Below are positions 14,879 to 23,106 of a stretch of 31,492 nt of DNA, in pieces; the first letter of the stretch is position 1, and each line of letters starts with the position of its first letter. The translations under genes were made by a program, and so were the position numbers. Source of the stretch: Yinghuangia elevatio (GTDB taxonomy: Bacteria > Actinomycetota > Actinomycetes > Streptomycetales > Streptomycetaceae); assembly GCF_040649515.1 (NCBI RefSeq), contig NZ_JBEZFP010000111.1, forward strand, positions 1-31,492. Direction: 5' to 3'. The notes under the pieces are model-generated. The model was not told the origin of the DNA, made no database searches, and worked only from the letters and a program-made list of their open reading frames with translations.

Positions 14879-16228
14879 CTAGTCCTTCCCCAGGCCGCGT
14901 TTGAGGCCGAGGCCCCGTGAGATGCGGCGGCGGATCCCGCCGCCTGGCTCGGGTAGTGCGGACGGGCGCTTGCGGGGTTCGGAGACGCGGGGGGCGCCCG
15001 TACCGGCCGAGGACAGGGCTGTCGACGAGTCCGGGCCCCGCGGTCGGCCCGGGCCGTCGCGCCCTGACGAGTCTGCGCCCCGGCCGGACTGTCCCCGGCC
15101 TGACTGCCCCCGATCGGCCGCACGTCGGTCGGCGACGAATGTGCGCCAGCGGTCCCGTGTTTGGGGCAGGATGTCCGGACCGCCGAAGAACTCGTTCTCG
15201 GAGAACCCTGCCTGCACGGTGGAGACCATGTCGGCGAGTCCGGCGACACGGTGATCCTGTCCGTGGCCCAGTGCGCGCATCAACCGTTGATGCACCACCC
15301 TGTTTATGCCCCGCGGACGGTCGCTGAGCGTCACGTCGGCGTACGCCTCGCCGACCATCTCCCACCGCGACTTGAGCGCGTACCGGCTCACCTGCTCCTT
15401 GATCTTCCAGTACGTGACGCCCCAGTGCTTGTTGTCCTGCTCGAAATCGAGTTGGTGCGTCACGAAGGGCTTGTCCTTGAACCGGAGGCGGGGATTGCGG
15501 TGGTCCTTGAACCGCGCCACGCGCGCCTGGACGTGGCCGACGCCGGAAGCCTTGCCCACCTCGTCGTCCAGGCTCCGCCCCCGCAATCCCTTGCCGCGCG
15601 CCCACAGTTGGCGCGGCGGCTCGGGGTTGGCGTTGTCACGCTGGATGCCGGACCTGTAGTCGTGGGTGTAGTCCAGAACGTGGCCCCACTCGTGCACGGT
15701 GATCGATCCTGCGGCGGTGCCGATCGGGTTGATGTGCCTGTTGGCGCCGTTCAACACGTCGAAGATGAGGTTCCCCCGGTTGCCCTCGCCGAAGGTGTTG
15801 GGGTTGTAGCGGATCACGGTGCCTTCGCGGCGGCCCACCACCTCGGCGTGGACATGAGCCTCGTGCCGTCGGAAGTTCTCGATGACCACCGCCGCCAACT
15901 CCGCCTCCGGATGCCCGCGCGCGAGCGCGATCAGTGAGACGGCGAGTTCCTTGGCGCTCAGCAGATCGGCCGGGACGGTCGTCAGGTCCACGTGGACCCT
16001 GCGGTTCAGCGCGGCTTGCAGGGAGACCCGCAGGGTGTTCTCCACCCGACCCACAGATGTGGCGTCGCGCAGGTCGGTGAGCCAAGTCCCGCCGGAGGCC
16101 TGGGCGAAGGCGACTCCGCGCTCGGGGGAGCCGGAGAACCACGGCCTCGTGTCCGGCGCGCTCGGCGGCTCGGCGGGTCTGTCCTTCCATGGACGCCCGT
16201 CACCACCGCTCCCGGCATCAGACGCCAC
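14879..16228 (-). CDS. Putative zincin metallopeptidase, toxin/effector-like, family not recognised
   Basis: 449 aa. The key motif is ITVHEWGHVLDYTHDY with H179, E180 and H183, a HExxH zinc site. E290 or E294 in WEMVGEAYADVTL could be the third ligand, as in gluzincin- and lethal-factor-like enzymes. A globular core spans ~residues 38-365. Residues 1-37 are Gly/Pro-rich, and the last ~80 are Arg/Ser/Gly/Pro-rich with short repeats (GQSGR) and look disordered. There is no signal peptide or membrane segment, so it is either cytoplasmic or exported by a signal-less route. The GTG at 16228 has only a weak Shine-Dalgarno. The enzyme class is inferred from the motif. A non-toxic cellular protease or a phage-derived protein are alternatives. 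No immunity gene is recognisable next to it. Confidence 0.75.
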   Translation of the reverse strand: MASDAGSGGDGRPWKDRPAEPPSAPDTRPWFSGSPERGVAFAQASGGTWLTDLRDATSVGRVENTLRVSLQAALNRRVHVDLTTVPADLLSAKELAVSLIALARGHPEAELAAVVIENFRRHEAHVHAEVVGRREGTVIRYNPNTFGEGNRGNLIFDVLNGANRHINPIGTAAGSITVHEWGHVLDYTHDYRSGIQRDNANPEPPRQLWARGKGLRGRSLDDEVGKASGVGHVQARVARFKDHRNPRLRFKDKPFVTHQLDFEQDNKHWGVTYWKIKEQVSRYALKSRWEMVGEAYADVTLSDRPRGINRVVHQRLMRALGHGQDHRVAGLADMVSTVQAGFSENEFFGGPDILPQTRDRWRTFVADRRAADRGQSGRGQSGRGADSSGRDGPGRPRGPDSSTALSSAGTGAPRVSEPRKRPSALPEPGGGIRRRISRGLGLKRGLGKD

Positions 16229-16357
16229 GCTCGCACCCCCGGTACCCGCACGACGACGAGAAGAGCGTCATTCCGGCGGATCACGCGGCAAAGCGCTCGG
16301 ATCGAGCACGGTACCGCCTGACGTGCGACGACAGCAGCAACATCATCGCGGCGGCCA

Positions 16358-16623
16358 GTGTCGTGAGTCGTCAATTCGTTGGCAGTAGTTGGCGAGGGAT
16401 TCGAGGATCTGGTCGGCGGTTTTGGTCCAGACGAAGGGTTTCGGGTCGTCGTTCCATACGGCGACCCAGGTGCGGATGTCCTTCTCGAGGTCTTGGACGG
16501 ACTTGTCGACGCCGCGGCGTATGCGCTGTTGGTCAGTTCGGCGAACCGGCGTTCGACGAGGTTGAGCCAGGACGAGCCGGTCGGGGTGAAGTGCGGGTGG
16601 AACCTCGGGTGCGCGAGGTGCGT
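16358..16623 (-). pseudogene. Decayed IS630-family transposase (C-terminal remnant)
   Basis: On the minus strand the segment from ~16611 reads HPRFHPHFTPTGSSWLNLVERRFAELT. It then shifts frame near 16530 to RIRRGVDKSVQDLEKDIRTWVAVWNDDPKPFVWTKTADQILESLANYCQRI. Both parts align with the C-terminal quarter of the intact transposase at 30310-31401 (HPRFHMHFTPTYSSWLNQVERWFGLLTE, then QALERDIRTWIKHWNENPKPFTWVKTADEILERL). The N-terminal three quarters are missing. The end GTGTCGTGAGTCGTCAATTC (16358-16377) matches the other copy's inverted repeat, and the flanking TA has mutated to CA (TG on the minus strand). Confidence 0.85.
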
Positions 16624-16664
16624 TTGCTGCTGAGCGCGAAGTAGACGTACTGGCGCAGAGGCAT
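16620..16664 (-). pseudogene. Truncated start of a gene cut by the IS630 copy
   Basis: A minus-strand ATG at 16664 opens MPLRQYVYFALSSK with good codon bias, then runs directly into IS630-derived sequence in a wrong frame. The opening resembles the N-termini of small DUF4279-type proteins, from memory of the family rather than a search. If so, the rest of the gene has been lost. Confidence 0.35.
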
Positions 16665-16676
16665 CCCGCGACTTTA

Positions 16677-16707
16677 GGCCGCCGAACGGACGGCCGCGCG
16701 GATTTTT
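16677..16707 (+). terminator. Possible terminator upstream of lon
   Basis: GGCCG (16677-16681) pairs with CGGCC (16691-16695), with CC/GG pairing inside, and TTTTT follows at 16703-16707. It would insulate lon from read-through. The stem is short, so this is tentative. Confidence 0.35.
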
Positions 16708-16795
16708 CCCGTCGCGAGGCTGCACACGGTCGGGAGGGGTTTGTTCGCTGTGGGCGATCGGGGGTGGGGGTGGGAATGAATGGGGGCTCTTCATT

Positions 16796-16816
16796 CTTGA
16801 GTCAGGTCAGCGCAAC
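16796..16816 (+). promoter_or_regulatory. HspR-binding (HAIR-like) element in front of lon
   Basis: CTTGAGT (16796-16802), exactly 7 nt, then GCGCAAC (16810-16816). The HAIR consensus is CTTGAGT-N7-ACTCAAG. The first half is perfect and the second matches at four of seven positions. It ends 34 bp before the lon start codon. Streptomyces lon is a known member of the HspR heat-shock regulon, so repression by HspR relieved on heat shock is likely. Confidence 0.6.
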
Positions 16817-16850
16817 GTACTGAACGGAACCGACTCCCAGGGGAGCCACC

Positions 16851-19256
16851 ATGAGCGACACGACCTCCGGCATCCTGACCCTTCCGGTGCTGCCCCTCGA
16901 CGACATCGTGGTGCTGCCGGGCATGGCGGTGCCGCTGGAGCTGGACGACACCGAGACCCGCGCCGCGGTGGACGCCGCGCGGGCACTGCCGGGGATAAGG
17001 GCCGGCAAGGGCAAGGCGCGCGTGCTGCTGGTGCCGCGCGACGAGGGGCACTACCCGGCGATCGGCACCCTCGGGGTGGTCGAGCAGATCGGCCGCCTGC
17101 CGAGCGGTGAGTCCGCGGTCGTGGTGCGTGGCACCGCGCGGGTGCGGATCGGGACCGGTACGACCGGGCCCGGGGCCGCGCTGTGGGTCGAGGCCACCGT
17201 CGTCGACGAGGGCCGGGCCGACGAGCGGGCGGAGGAGCTGGCGCGTGAGTACCGGGCGCTGGTCACCACGATTCTCGGCAAGCGCGGCGCCTGGCAGGTC
17301 GTCGACTTCGTCCAGCAGATCGAGGACCCGAGCGAGCTGTCCGACAACGCGGGCTACGCCCCGTACCTGTCGCAGGCGCAGAAGATCGAGCTGCTGCAGA
17401 CCACCGACCTGACCGAGCGGCTGGAGAAGGTCGTCGGCTGGACCCGCGACCACCTGGCCGAGCTGGACGTCGCGGAGACCATCCGCAAGGACGTCCAGGA
17501 GGGCATGGAGAAGACGCAGCGCGAGTTCCTGCTCAAGCAGCAGCTCGCCGCGATCCGCAAGGAGCTGGGCGAGCTGAACGGCACGCCCGGCAGCGAGGAG
17601 GAGGACTACCGCGCCCGGGTCGAGGCCGCGGACCTGCCGGAGAAGGTGCTGCAGGCCGCCCTCAAGGAGGTCGACAAGCTGGAGCACGCCTCGGACGCGT
17701 CGCCGGAGAGCGGCTGGATCCGGACCTGGCTGGACACGGTCCTGGAGATCCCGTGGAACGAGCGGACCGAGGACGCGTACGACATCGCCGGCGCCCGCGA
17801 CGTGCTCGACGCCGACCACGCCGGCCTCGACGACGTGAAGGAGCGCATCGTCGAGTACCTGGCGGTACGCAAGCGCCGCGAGGAGCGCGGCCTGGGCGTC
17901 ATCGGCGGACGGCGCAGCGGCGCGGTCCTGGCCCTCGTCGGCCCGCCCGGCGTCGGCAAGACCTCGCTCGGCGAGTCCGTCGCCCGGGCCATGGGGCGCA
18001 GCTTCGTGCGCGTTGCGCTCGGCGGCGTCCGGGACGAGGCGGAGATCCGCGGTCACCGGCGTACGTACGTCGGCGCGCTGCCCGGCCGCATCGTGCGCGC
18101 CGTCAAGGAGGCCGGGAGCATGAACCCGGTCGTGCTGCTCGACGAGATCGACAAGGTCGGCTCGGACTACCGCGGCGACCCGACGGCGGCGCTGCTCGAG
18201 GTGCTGGACCCGGCGCAGAACCACACGTTCCGCGACCACTACCTGGAGGTCGAACTCGACCTGTCGGACGTGGTGTTCCTCGCCACGGCCAACGTCCTGG
18301 AGGCCATCCCCGAGCCGCTGCTCGACCGGATGGAGCTGGTCCGCCTCGACGGCTACACGGAGGACGAGAAGGTCACCATCGCACGTGACCACCTGATCCC
18401 GCGTCAGCTCGACAAGGCCGGACTGGACGCGTCCGAGGTGGTGTTCACCGAGGACGCGCTGCGGCTGCTGGCCGGCGAGTACACCCGCGAGGCGGGCGTG
18501 CGTACGCTCGAACGGGCGATCGCCCGCGTGCTGCGCAAGATCGCCGCGAAGCAGGCGCTGGACGACGGCATCGAACTGCCGGTCGAGGTCGGGCCGACCG
18601 ACCTGGTCGACTTCATCGGCCGGCCGCGGCACACGCCGGAGGCATCGCTCGCGAAGGAGGAGCAGCGTACGGCGGTGCCCGGGGTCGCCACCGGGCTCGC
18701 GGTGACCGGTGCGGGCGGCGACGTCCTCTACATCGAGGCGTCGTTGGCCGATCCGGAGACCGGGGCGTCCGGCGTCACGCTCACCGGGCAACTGGGCGAC
18801 GTGATGAAGGAGTCGGCGCAGATCGCGCTGTCGTACCTGCGGGCGCGCGGTGTCGAGCTGGAGCTGCCGGTCGGGGACCTGAAGGACCGCGGCGTGCACA
18901 TCCACGTGCCCGCCGGCGCGGTCCCGAAGGACGGGCCGAGTGCGGGCGTCACGATGACCACGGCGCTGGTGTCGCTCCTGACCGGGCGTCCGGTGCGGTC
19001 GGACGTCGCGATGACCGGCGAGGTGTCGCTGACCGGGCGCGTGCTGCCCATCGGCGGGGTCAAGCAGAAGGCGCTCGCGGCGCACCGGGCCGGGATCACC
19101 ACGATCCTGGTGCCGAAGCGCAACGAGCCCGACCTCGACGACATCCCCGAGGCGGTCCGCGAGCAGCTGACCATCCACGCGGTGTCGGACGTACGCGAGG
19201 TGCTCGACCTGGCCCTGGAGCCGGCCGAGACGCGGCAGCGGGTCGCCGCGGCGTGA
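16851..19256 (+). CDS. lon: ATP-dependent protease Lon
   Basis: 801 aa, full length for LonA. It forms a cytoplasmic hexamer that unfolds and degrades damaged and regulatory proteins. The N-terminal substrate-binding domain starts LPVLPLDDIVVLPGMAVPLELDDTETRAAVDAA. Coiled coils cover ~residues 210-265. The AAA+ module has Walker A GPPGVGKTSLGE (near 364-375) and Walker B VVLLDEIDKVG (near 427-437). The C-terminal protease domain has the dyad Ser697 (PKDGPSAGVTM) and Lys740 (GGVKQKALAAHRAG), spaced 43 residues as in E. coli. The ATG at 16851 is preceded by AGGGGAG. A HspR-type half site lies upstream and a strong stem-loop follows. It is monocistronic. Confidence 0.98.
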   Translation: MSDTTSGILTLPVLPLDDIVVLPGMAVPLELDDTETRAAVDAARALPGIRAGKGKARVLLVPRDEGHYPAIGTLGVVEQIGRLPSGESAVVVRGTARVRIGTGTTGPGAALWVEATVVDEGRADERAEELAREYRALVTTILGKRGAWQVVDFVQQIEDPSELSDNAGYAPYLSQAQKIELLQTTDLTERLEKVVGWTRDHLAELDVAETIRKDVQEGMEKTQREFLLKQQLAAIRKELGELNGTPGSEEEDYRARVEAADLPEKVLQAALKEVDKLEHASDASPESGWIRTWLDTVLEIPWNERTEDAYDIAGARDVLDADHAGLDDVKERIVEYLAVRKRREERGLGVIGGRRSGAVLALVGPPGVGKTSLGESVARAMGRSFVRVALGGVRDEAEIRGHRRTYVGALPGRIVRAVKEAGSMNPVVLLDEIDKVGSDYRGDPTAALLEVLDPAQNHTFRDHYLEVELDLSDVVFLATANVLEAIPEPLLDRMELVRLDGYTEDEKVTIARDHLIPRQLDKAGLDASEVVFTEDALRLLAGEYTREAGVRTLERAIARVLRKIAAKQALDDGIELPVEVGPTDLVDFIGRPRHTPEASLAKEEQRTAVPGVATGLAVTGAGGDVLYIEASLADPETGASGVTLTGQLGDVMKESAQIALSYLRARGVELELPVGDLKDRGVHIHVPAGAVPKDGPSAGVTMTTALVSLLTGRPVRSDVAMTGEVSLTGRVLPIGGVKQKALAAHRAGITTILVPKRNEPDLDDIPEAVREQLTIHAVSDVREVLDLALEPAETRQRVAAA

Positions 19257-19329
19257 CCCGGTACCGCCGCGGCGCCAGCCGCGGGCGGGTGCCCGGGCAG
19301 TAGGCACGCGGCCCGGGCAGGACAGGAAC

Positions 19330-19375
19330 AGGCCCCGTCGGGGCGGCCGTTGCACCGGCCGTCCTGGCGGGGCCT
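19330..19375. terminator. Stem-loop between lon and a convergent gene
   Basis: AGGCCCCG (19330-19337) pairs with CGGGGCCT (19368-19375), and an inner GGCCG/CGGCC stem lies between them. It is 73 bp after the lon stop and 21 bp before the stop of the convergent gene at 19397, so it may serve both. Confidence 0.75.
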
Positions 19376-19396
19376 TCGTCTGTCCGGGGACGCGCC

Positions 19397-20296
19397 TCAG
19401 CCGCGCAGACCCCAGCGTTCGTCCAAACGGGTGTCGAGCGCTACGAGGTAGCCGCGCCCGAACTCGCCGTCCTCCAGCGTGTTCACCAGCACCTCCGGCA
19501 GGTCGTCCCGGTACTCCCCGGACACGGACGCAGCCGCCAGCGCGATCGTCGCCACCGTGTCGACGTCGCCGGTGTACGCGACGCACGCCCGCAGCAGCCC
19601 GCTCGTCGTCGTGTGCGCAGCCAGCGCCGTCACCGCCGCCCGCGCGCTGTGCATGCCGGGCGACCGCACCTTCCCCCGCCACGCCTCGGTCCAGCGGCCG
19701 TACCCCTCCGGCTCCGGCGCGTTCTCCGCGAGCCAGCGCGGCAGCCGCGCCACCGGACCGAGGCCGTACCGGCAGTAGTGCACCGCGTACGCCGCACCCA
19801 GAGCCGCCGCGATGCCGCCCGGCGAGTCGTGCGTGATCTTCGCCTGGAGCGTGGTGAGGCGCTCGACGTCGTCGAGCGACGGCAGCAGCCCGATGACCCC
19901 CGCCCGCATCGCGGCGCCGCTCTTGTCGCTGCCGGGACGCAGCGTGTCGAGCAACTCCCGGCCGCTCCACACGCGGTCGAGCACCGAGCGGAACCCGGAG
20001 GCGTACCCGGCGCGCTCGTCGCGGTGGTACGCGCGGACGAACCGCTCGGCCAAGTCCTCGCGCGTGGGCTCCCCGTCGAGGAGCCACTCGGCGACGGCGA
20101 TGCTCATCTGCGCGTCGTCGGTGTACATACCCGGGCGTATGTCGGTGTGCGTCGGATGCCGCGCGTACGCCGTGAGAGTGTTCCCCCGGCGCACGAACTC
20201 CGGTGGTGCGTACTCGAACCCCGCACCGTACGCATCTCCGATCGCCAGTTCGAGCAACAAGGCCGCAACCCCCAAATCGTCGTGGACGACCGCCAT
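19397..20296 (-). CDS. ADP-ribosylglycohydrolase family protein
   Basis: 299 aa from an ATG at 20296 with GAGGGA 6 nt upstream. A GTG at 20386 would add 30 residues without a better signal. The family removes ADP-ribose from proteins or hydrolyses related compounds using a binuclear magnesium site. Visible signatures are LAIGDAYGAGFEY (residues 17-29), the metal motif YTDDAQMSIAVAEWLLDG (T59, D60, D61) and the C-terminal metal motif TGDVDTVATIALAAASVSG, where GDVDT replaces the commoner GDTDT. Length and motif order are complete. It stands alone, convergent with lon. The target (protein arginine, dinitrogenase reductase-like, or small molecule) cannot be told. Confidence 0.9.
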   Translation of the reverse strand: MAVVHDDLGVAALLLELAIGDAYGAGFEYAPPEFVRRGNTLTAYARHPTHTDIRPGMYTDDAQMSIAVAEWLLDGEPTREDLAERFVRAYHRDERAGYASGFRSVLDRVWSGRELLDTLRPGSDKSGAAMRAGVIGLLPSLDDVERLTTLQAKITHDSPGGIAAALGAAYAVHYCRYGLGPVARLPRWLAENAPEPEGYGRWTEAWRGKVRSPGMHSARAAVTALAAHTTTSGLLRACVAYTGDVDTVATIALAAASVSGEYRDDLPEVLVNTLEDGEFGRGYLVALDTRLDERWGLRG

Positions 20297-20516
20297 CTGG
20301 TGTCCCTCGCAGGAGTGATGCTCCTCGCGCCGCAGCGGAGTGCGAGACGTTTCGGCGTCCCGGCGGATACCGTCGACGGTGATCACACGTCACTCATCGC
20401 GCGTGGGTCAACCGGATTAGCGGATCAGCGGGTGGCAAGTCCATGATCATCGCATCCGGCGGTGCGGGGCACGCGGCGCCGGCGGATCGACCGTTCGACC
20501 GAAAGGCGGGGGAATC

Positions 20517-20828
20517 GTGGAGCGACCTTCATGGGCGCCTGAGGAAGACGACCAGACCGAGTACCGCCTAAGGGACGCCCTCATGCACCTGCCGCGCGAC
20601 CATGCCCGGCCCGCCACCGCCGGGCCCGCCCGTGCTCTGCCCCCCGCCACCATGCCCCCTGCCCTCGTGCCCTCCGCCCTCGTGCCCTCCGCCCTCGTGG
20701 CTTGTGCCACCGCGTCCTCCGCGAACCCGGCCTCCGCGAGCCCGACCTCCGCCGCTCCGCCCCCCTCCGCCCGCCGCACGTCCTGCCCGAGCCCGCTCGT
20801 GTCCGCGGAAGCGGGGACACCTACATGA
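20517..20828 (+). CDS. Possible small Pro/Ala-rich protein coupled to the c-di-GMP enzyme
   Basis: 103 codons from a GTG with GGGGGAA 4 nt upstream. The TGA stop overlaps the next gene's ATG (ATGA), an arrangement that usually means translational coupling. The first ~32 residues are charged (ERPSWAPEEDDQTEYRLRDALMHLPRDH), and the remainder is Pro/Ala/Ser-rich and built on a 15-bp DNA repeat (CCCTCGTGCCCTCCG). No domain is recognised. It could be real, a remnant, or a chance frame in high-GC DNA. Nothing else was seen in 20297-20516 apart from the upstream region of the two genes. Confidence 0.4.
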   Translation: MERPSWAPEEDDQTEYRLRDALMHLPRDHARPATAGPARALPPATMPPALVPSALVPSALVACATASSANPASASPTSAAPPPSARRTSCPSPLVSAEAGTPT

Positions 20829-23092
20829 GTTCGCGCGCCGACGACGCCTCACCGGGCGCCGCCGGTGTGGCGGCGGGCCTCGGCACCCCCGGCACCGTCC
20901 GCGACCAGGCCCCCGACGAGGCCGACGCACCCGGCGAGTTCGCCCGGCAGTGGGCCAAGACGGTCGAGGCCACCGGCTGCGTGCCGCTGCCCGCCGACGC
21001 GATGTACGGCCGACTGCGCGAGCTCACCCGGCGCCTGGGCGACGCCCTGGACACCGACCCCTTCCACGCCACCGAAGCGCGTGCGGTCGGCGAGGAACTG
21101 GTCGCCGCGCACTTCACCGGCGCCGGACTGCTGGAGCGCACCTTCGCGCTGGTCGGGCACTGGTGGCCGCGGCTGCGCGAGCGCGCCTTCACCGAGCGCC
21201 GCGACCCCGACGACTACCTGCTGCGGGTCATCCAGCTCCAGGGCGCGCTGGCCGCCGGATATGCGGAGGCGCTGCGCGCGCGCACCCTCGCCGAGCAACA
21301 GGCCGTGCACTCCGCGGTCCTGGACGCGCGCGAGCTGACCGAGCAGGCGCTGCACAGCAGCGAGGCCCGCTTCCGCGCGGTGTTCGAGCAGTCGGGGCTG
21401 GGCATCGCGATCGGCGGCATCGACGGCGTCGTGCTGGACGTCAACCCCGCCCTCGCGCAGATGTTCGGGGTCGCCCGGGCCGACCTGGCCGGGCGCCCGA
21501 TGCGCGCCTTCATGTTCGCGGACGACCCGCCGCACATCCGGCAGTGGTACGACGAGCTGGTCCGCGGCGAGCGCGAGCACTTCTCCACCGAGAAGCAGTA
21601 CCTGCGCGCCGACGGCGAGCCGCTGTGGACCCACCTGACCGTGTCACTCGTACGCGACGCGGCTGGCTCGCCGCAGTACCAGGTGGCGATGATGCAGGAC
21701 GTCACCGACCGGCACCGCCTCTACACCCGGCTGCGCCACCAGGCGCAGCACGACCCGCTGACCGGCATGCCGAACCGGGCGCTGTTCTTCGAGCGGTTGG
21801 AGGCGCTCTTCGCCGGGCCGGGCACCGCCGACCGCGTCGGCCTGTGCTACCTGGACCTGGACGGCTTCAAGGTCGTCAACGACAGCCTGGGCCACGACGT
21901 CGGCGACCAGCTGCTGATCGCGGTGGCGCGGCGGCTCGACGCGTACGTCGCCCGCGCCGGGCACCTGATGGCCCGCATGGGCGGCGACGAATTCGTCGTA
22001 CTGGTCGAGCACTCGGCGGGCACCGGCCAGGTCGTCGCGCTGGCCGAGGGCATCCTCGCGGCACTGCGCGAGCCGTTCCGCATCCGCGGCCACGACCTGT
22101 CTGTCAGTGCGTCGATCGGCATCGTGGAGCGCCCGGTGGCCGGCACCGGCCCGGCCGACACGATGCGCGCCGCCGACATCACGCTCTACTGGGCGAAGTC
22201 CGAGGGCCGGGGCCGCTGGACGGTGTTCGACACCGAGCGCAATGACCGCGAGGTGGCCCGCTACACGCTGTCCGCCGAAATGCCGGCGGCCTTGCAGCAC
22301 GGCGAGTTCGACGTCGACTACCAGCCGCTCGTGTCGCTGTCCGACGGCTCGGTGCTCGGCGTCGAGGCGCTGGTGCGCTGGCGGCACCCCCGGCAGGGGC
22401 TGATCGGCCCGGACCGCTTCATCGGCCTCGCCGAGGAGACCGGCCTGATCGTGCCGCTGGGCATGTACGTCCTGGAGCGCGCGTGCCGCGAGGCCCGCCG
22501 CTGGAGCGACCTCGGGACGAACGGCCGCACGGGCTCGGCGGACCTCGGCGCCCAACTCCCCGACCCTGCCCCGTTCATCAGCGTGAACCTGGCCGAACGC
22601 CAGTGCCACGAGCCGGGGTTGGTACGCCAGGTCGAGCGCGTCCTCGCCGAGACCGGACTCGAGCCGCAGCGCCTGCAGTTCGAGCTGACCGAGTCGCAGA
22701 TCATGGCGACCGACGGCGGCCCGCTGGAACGCCTGCGCGAACTCGCCGCGATGGGCGTGCGCATCGCCATCGACGACTTCGGCACGGGGTACTCCAACCT
22801 GGCGTACCTGCGCAGGCTCCCGGTGTGCGAGCTCAAGATCGCCGGCTCGTTCGTCGAAGGGCTGCGTACGCCGGGCGACGCCGACCCGGTCGACGCGCGC
22901 ATCGTCGCCTCCCTGGTCGAACTCGCCCACGCGCTGGGCCTGACGGTCACCGCGGAGGGCATCGAGACGGCCGCGCAGGCGGAGCGGTTGCGGGCCATCG
23001 GGTGTGACGCGGGGCAGGGCTGGTACTTCTCGCGCCCCGGCCCGCCGGACCGCATCGCGACCCTCCTGGACGGCGTGCCGCGCGTGGGCTGA
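20825..23092 (+). CDS. PAS-GGDEF-EAL protein, c-di-GMP synthesis/degradation
   Basis: 755 aa, no membrane segments. Domains: a helical N-terminus (~35-175), a PAS domain (~178-300, ARFRAVFEQSGLGIAIGGIDGVVLDVNPAL ... MMQDVTDRHRL), GGDEF (~310-470) and EAL (~490-745). The cyclase motif RMGGDEF (G386-F390) is intact, but the product-inhibition site RxxD reads RAGH (R377-H380). In the phosphodiesterase domain EAL (E514-L516), ISVNLAE, ELTES, DDFGTG and AEGIET are present, whereas the usual KID reads KIA (K671, A673). Streptomyces uses such proteins (RmdA type) to control development through c-di-GMP. From sequence, cyclase activity is likely and phosphodiesterase activity doubtful. The ATG at 20825 has GGGGA upstream. 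Confidence 0.93.
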   Translation: MSSRADDASPGAAGVAAGLGTPGTVRDQAPDEADAPGEFARQWAKTVEATGCVPLPADAMYGRLRELTRRLGDALDTDPFHATEARAVGEELVAAHFTGAGLLERTFALVGHWWPRLRERAFTERRDPDDYLLRVIQLQGALAAGYAEALRARTLAEQQAVHSAVLDARELTEQALHSSEARFRAVFEQSGLGIAIGGIDGVVLDVNPALAQMFGVARADLAGRPMRAFMFADDPPHIRQWYDELVRGEREHFSTEKQYLRADGEPLWTHLTVSLVRDAAGSPQYQVAMMQDVTDRHRLYTRLRHQAQHDPLTGMPNRALFFERLEALFAGPGTADRVGLCYLDLDGFKVVNDSLGHDVGDQLLIAVARRLDAYVARAGHLMARMGGDEFVVLVEHSAGTGQVVALAEGILAALREPFRIRGHDLSVSASIGIVERPVAGTGPADTMRAADITLYWAKSEGRGRWTVFDTERNDREVARYTLSAEMPAALQHGEFDVDYQPLVSLSDGSVLGVEALVRWRHPRQGLIGPDRFIGLAEETGLIVPLGMYVLERACREARRWSDLGTNGRTGSADLGAQLPDPAPFISVNLAERQCHEPGLVRQVERVLAETGLEPQRLQFELTESQIMATDGGPLERLRELAAMGVRIAIDDFGTGYSNLAYLRRLPVCELKIAGSFVEGLRTPGDADPVDARIVASLVELAHALGLTVTAEGIETAAQAERLRAIGCDAGQGWYFSRPGPPDRIATLLDGVPRVG

Positions 23093-23106
23093 TCCGCCGA
23101 AGTCGC

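Noticed and set aside
14581..15249. Long N-terminal extension of the AlkD-like frame
   Set aside because: It overlaps the C-terminus of the zincin gene and shows no conserved features. A GGAGG before 14580 gives the family-length protein.
16791..20393. 1200-codon minus-strand open frame across lon and the ADP-ribosylglycohydrolase gene
   Set aside because: It is antisense to lon, whose motifs are all intact on the plus strand. The product is an Arg/Gln/Asp-rich composition typical of mirror frames in high-GC DNA.
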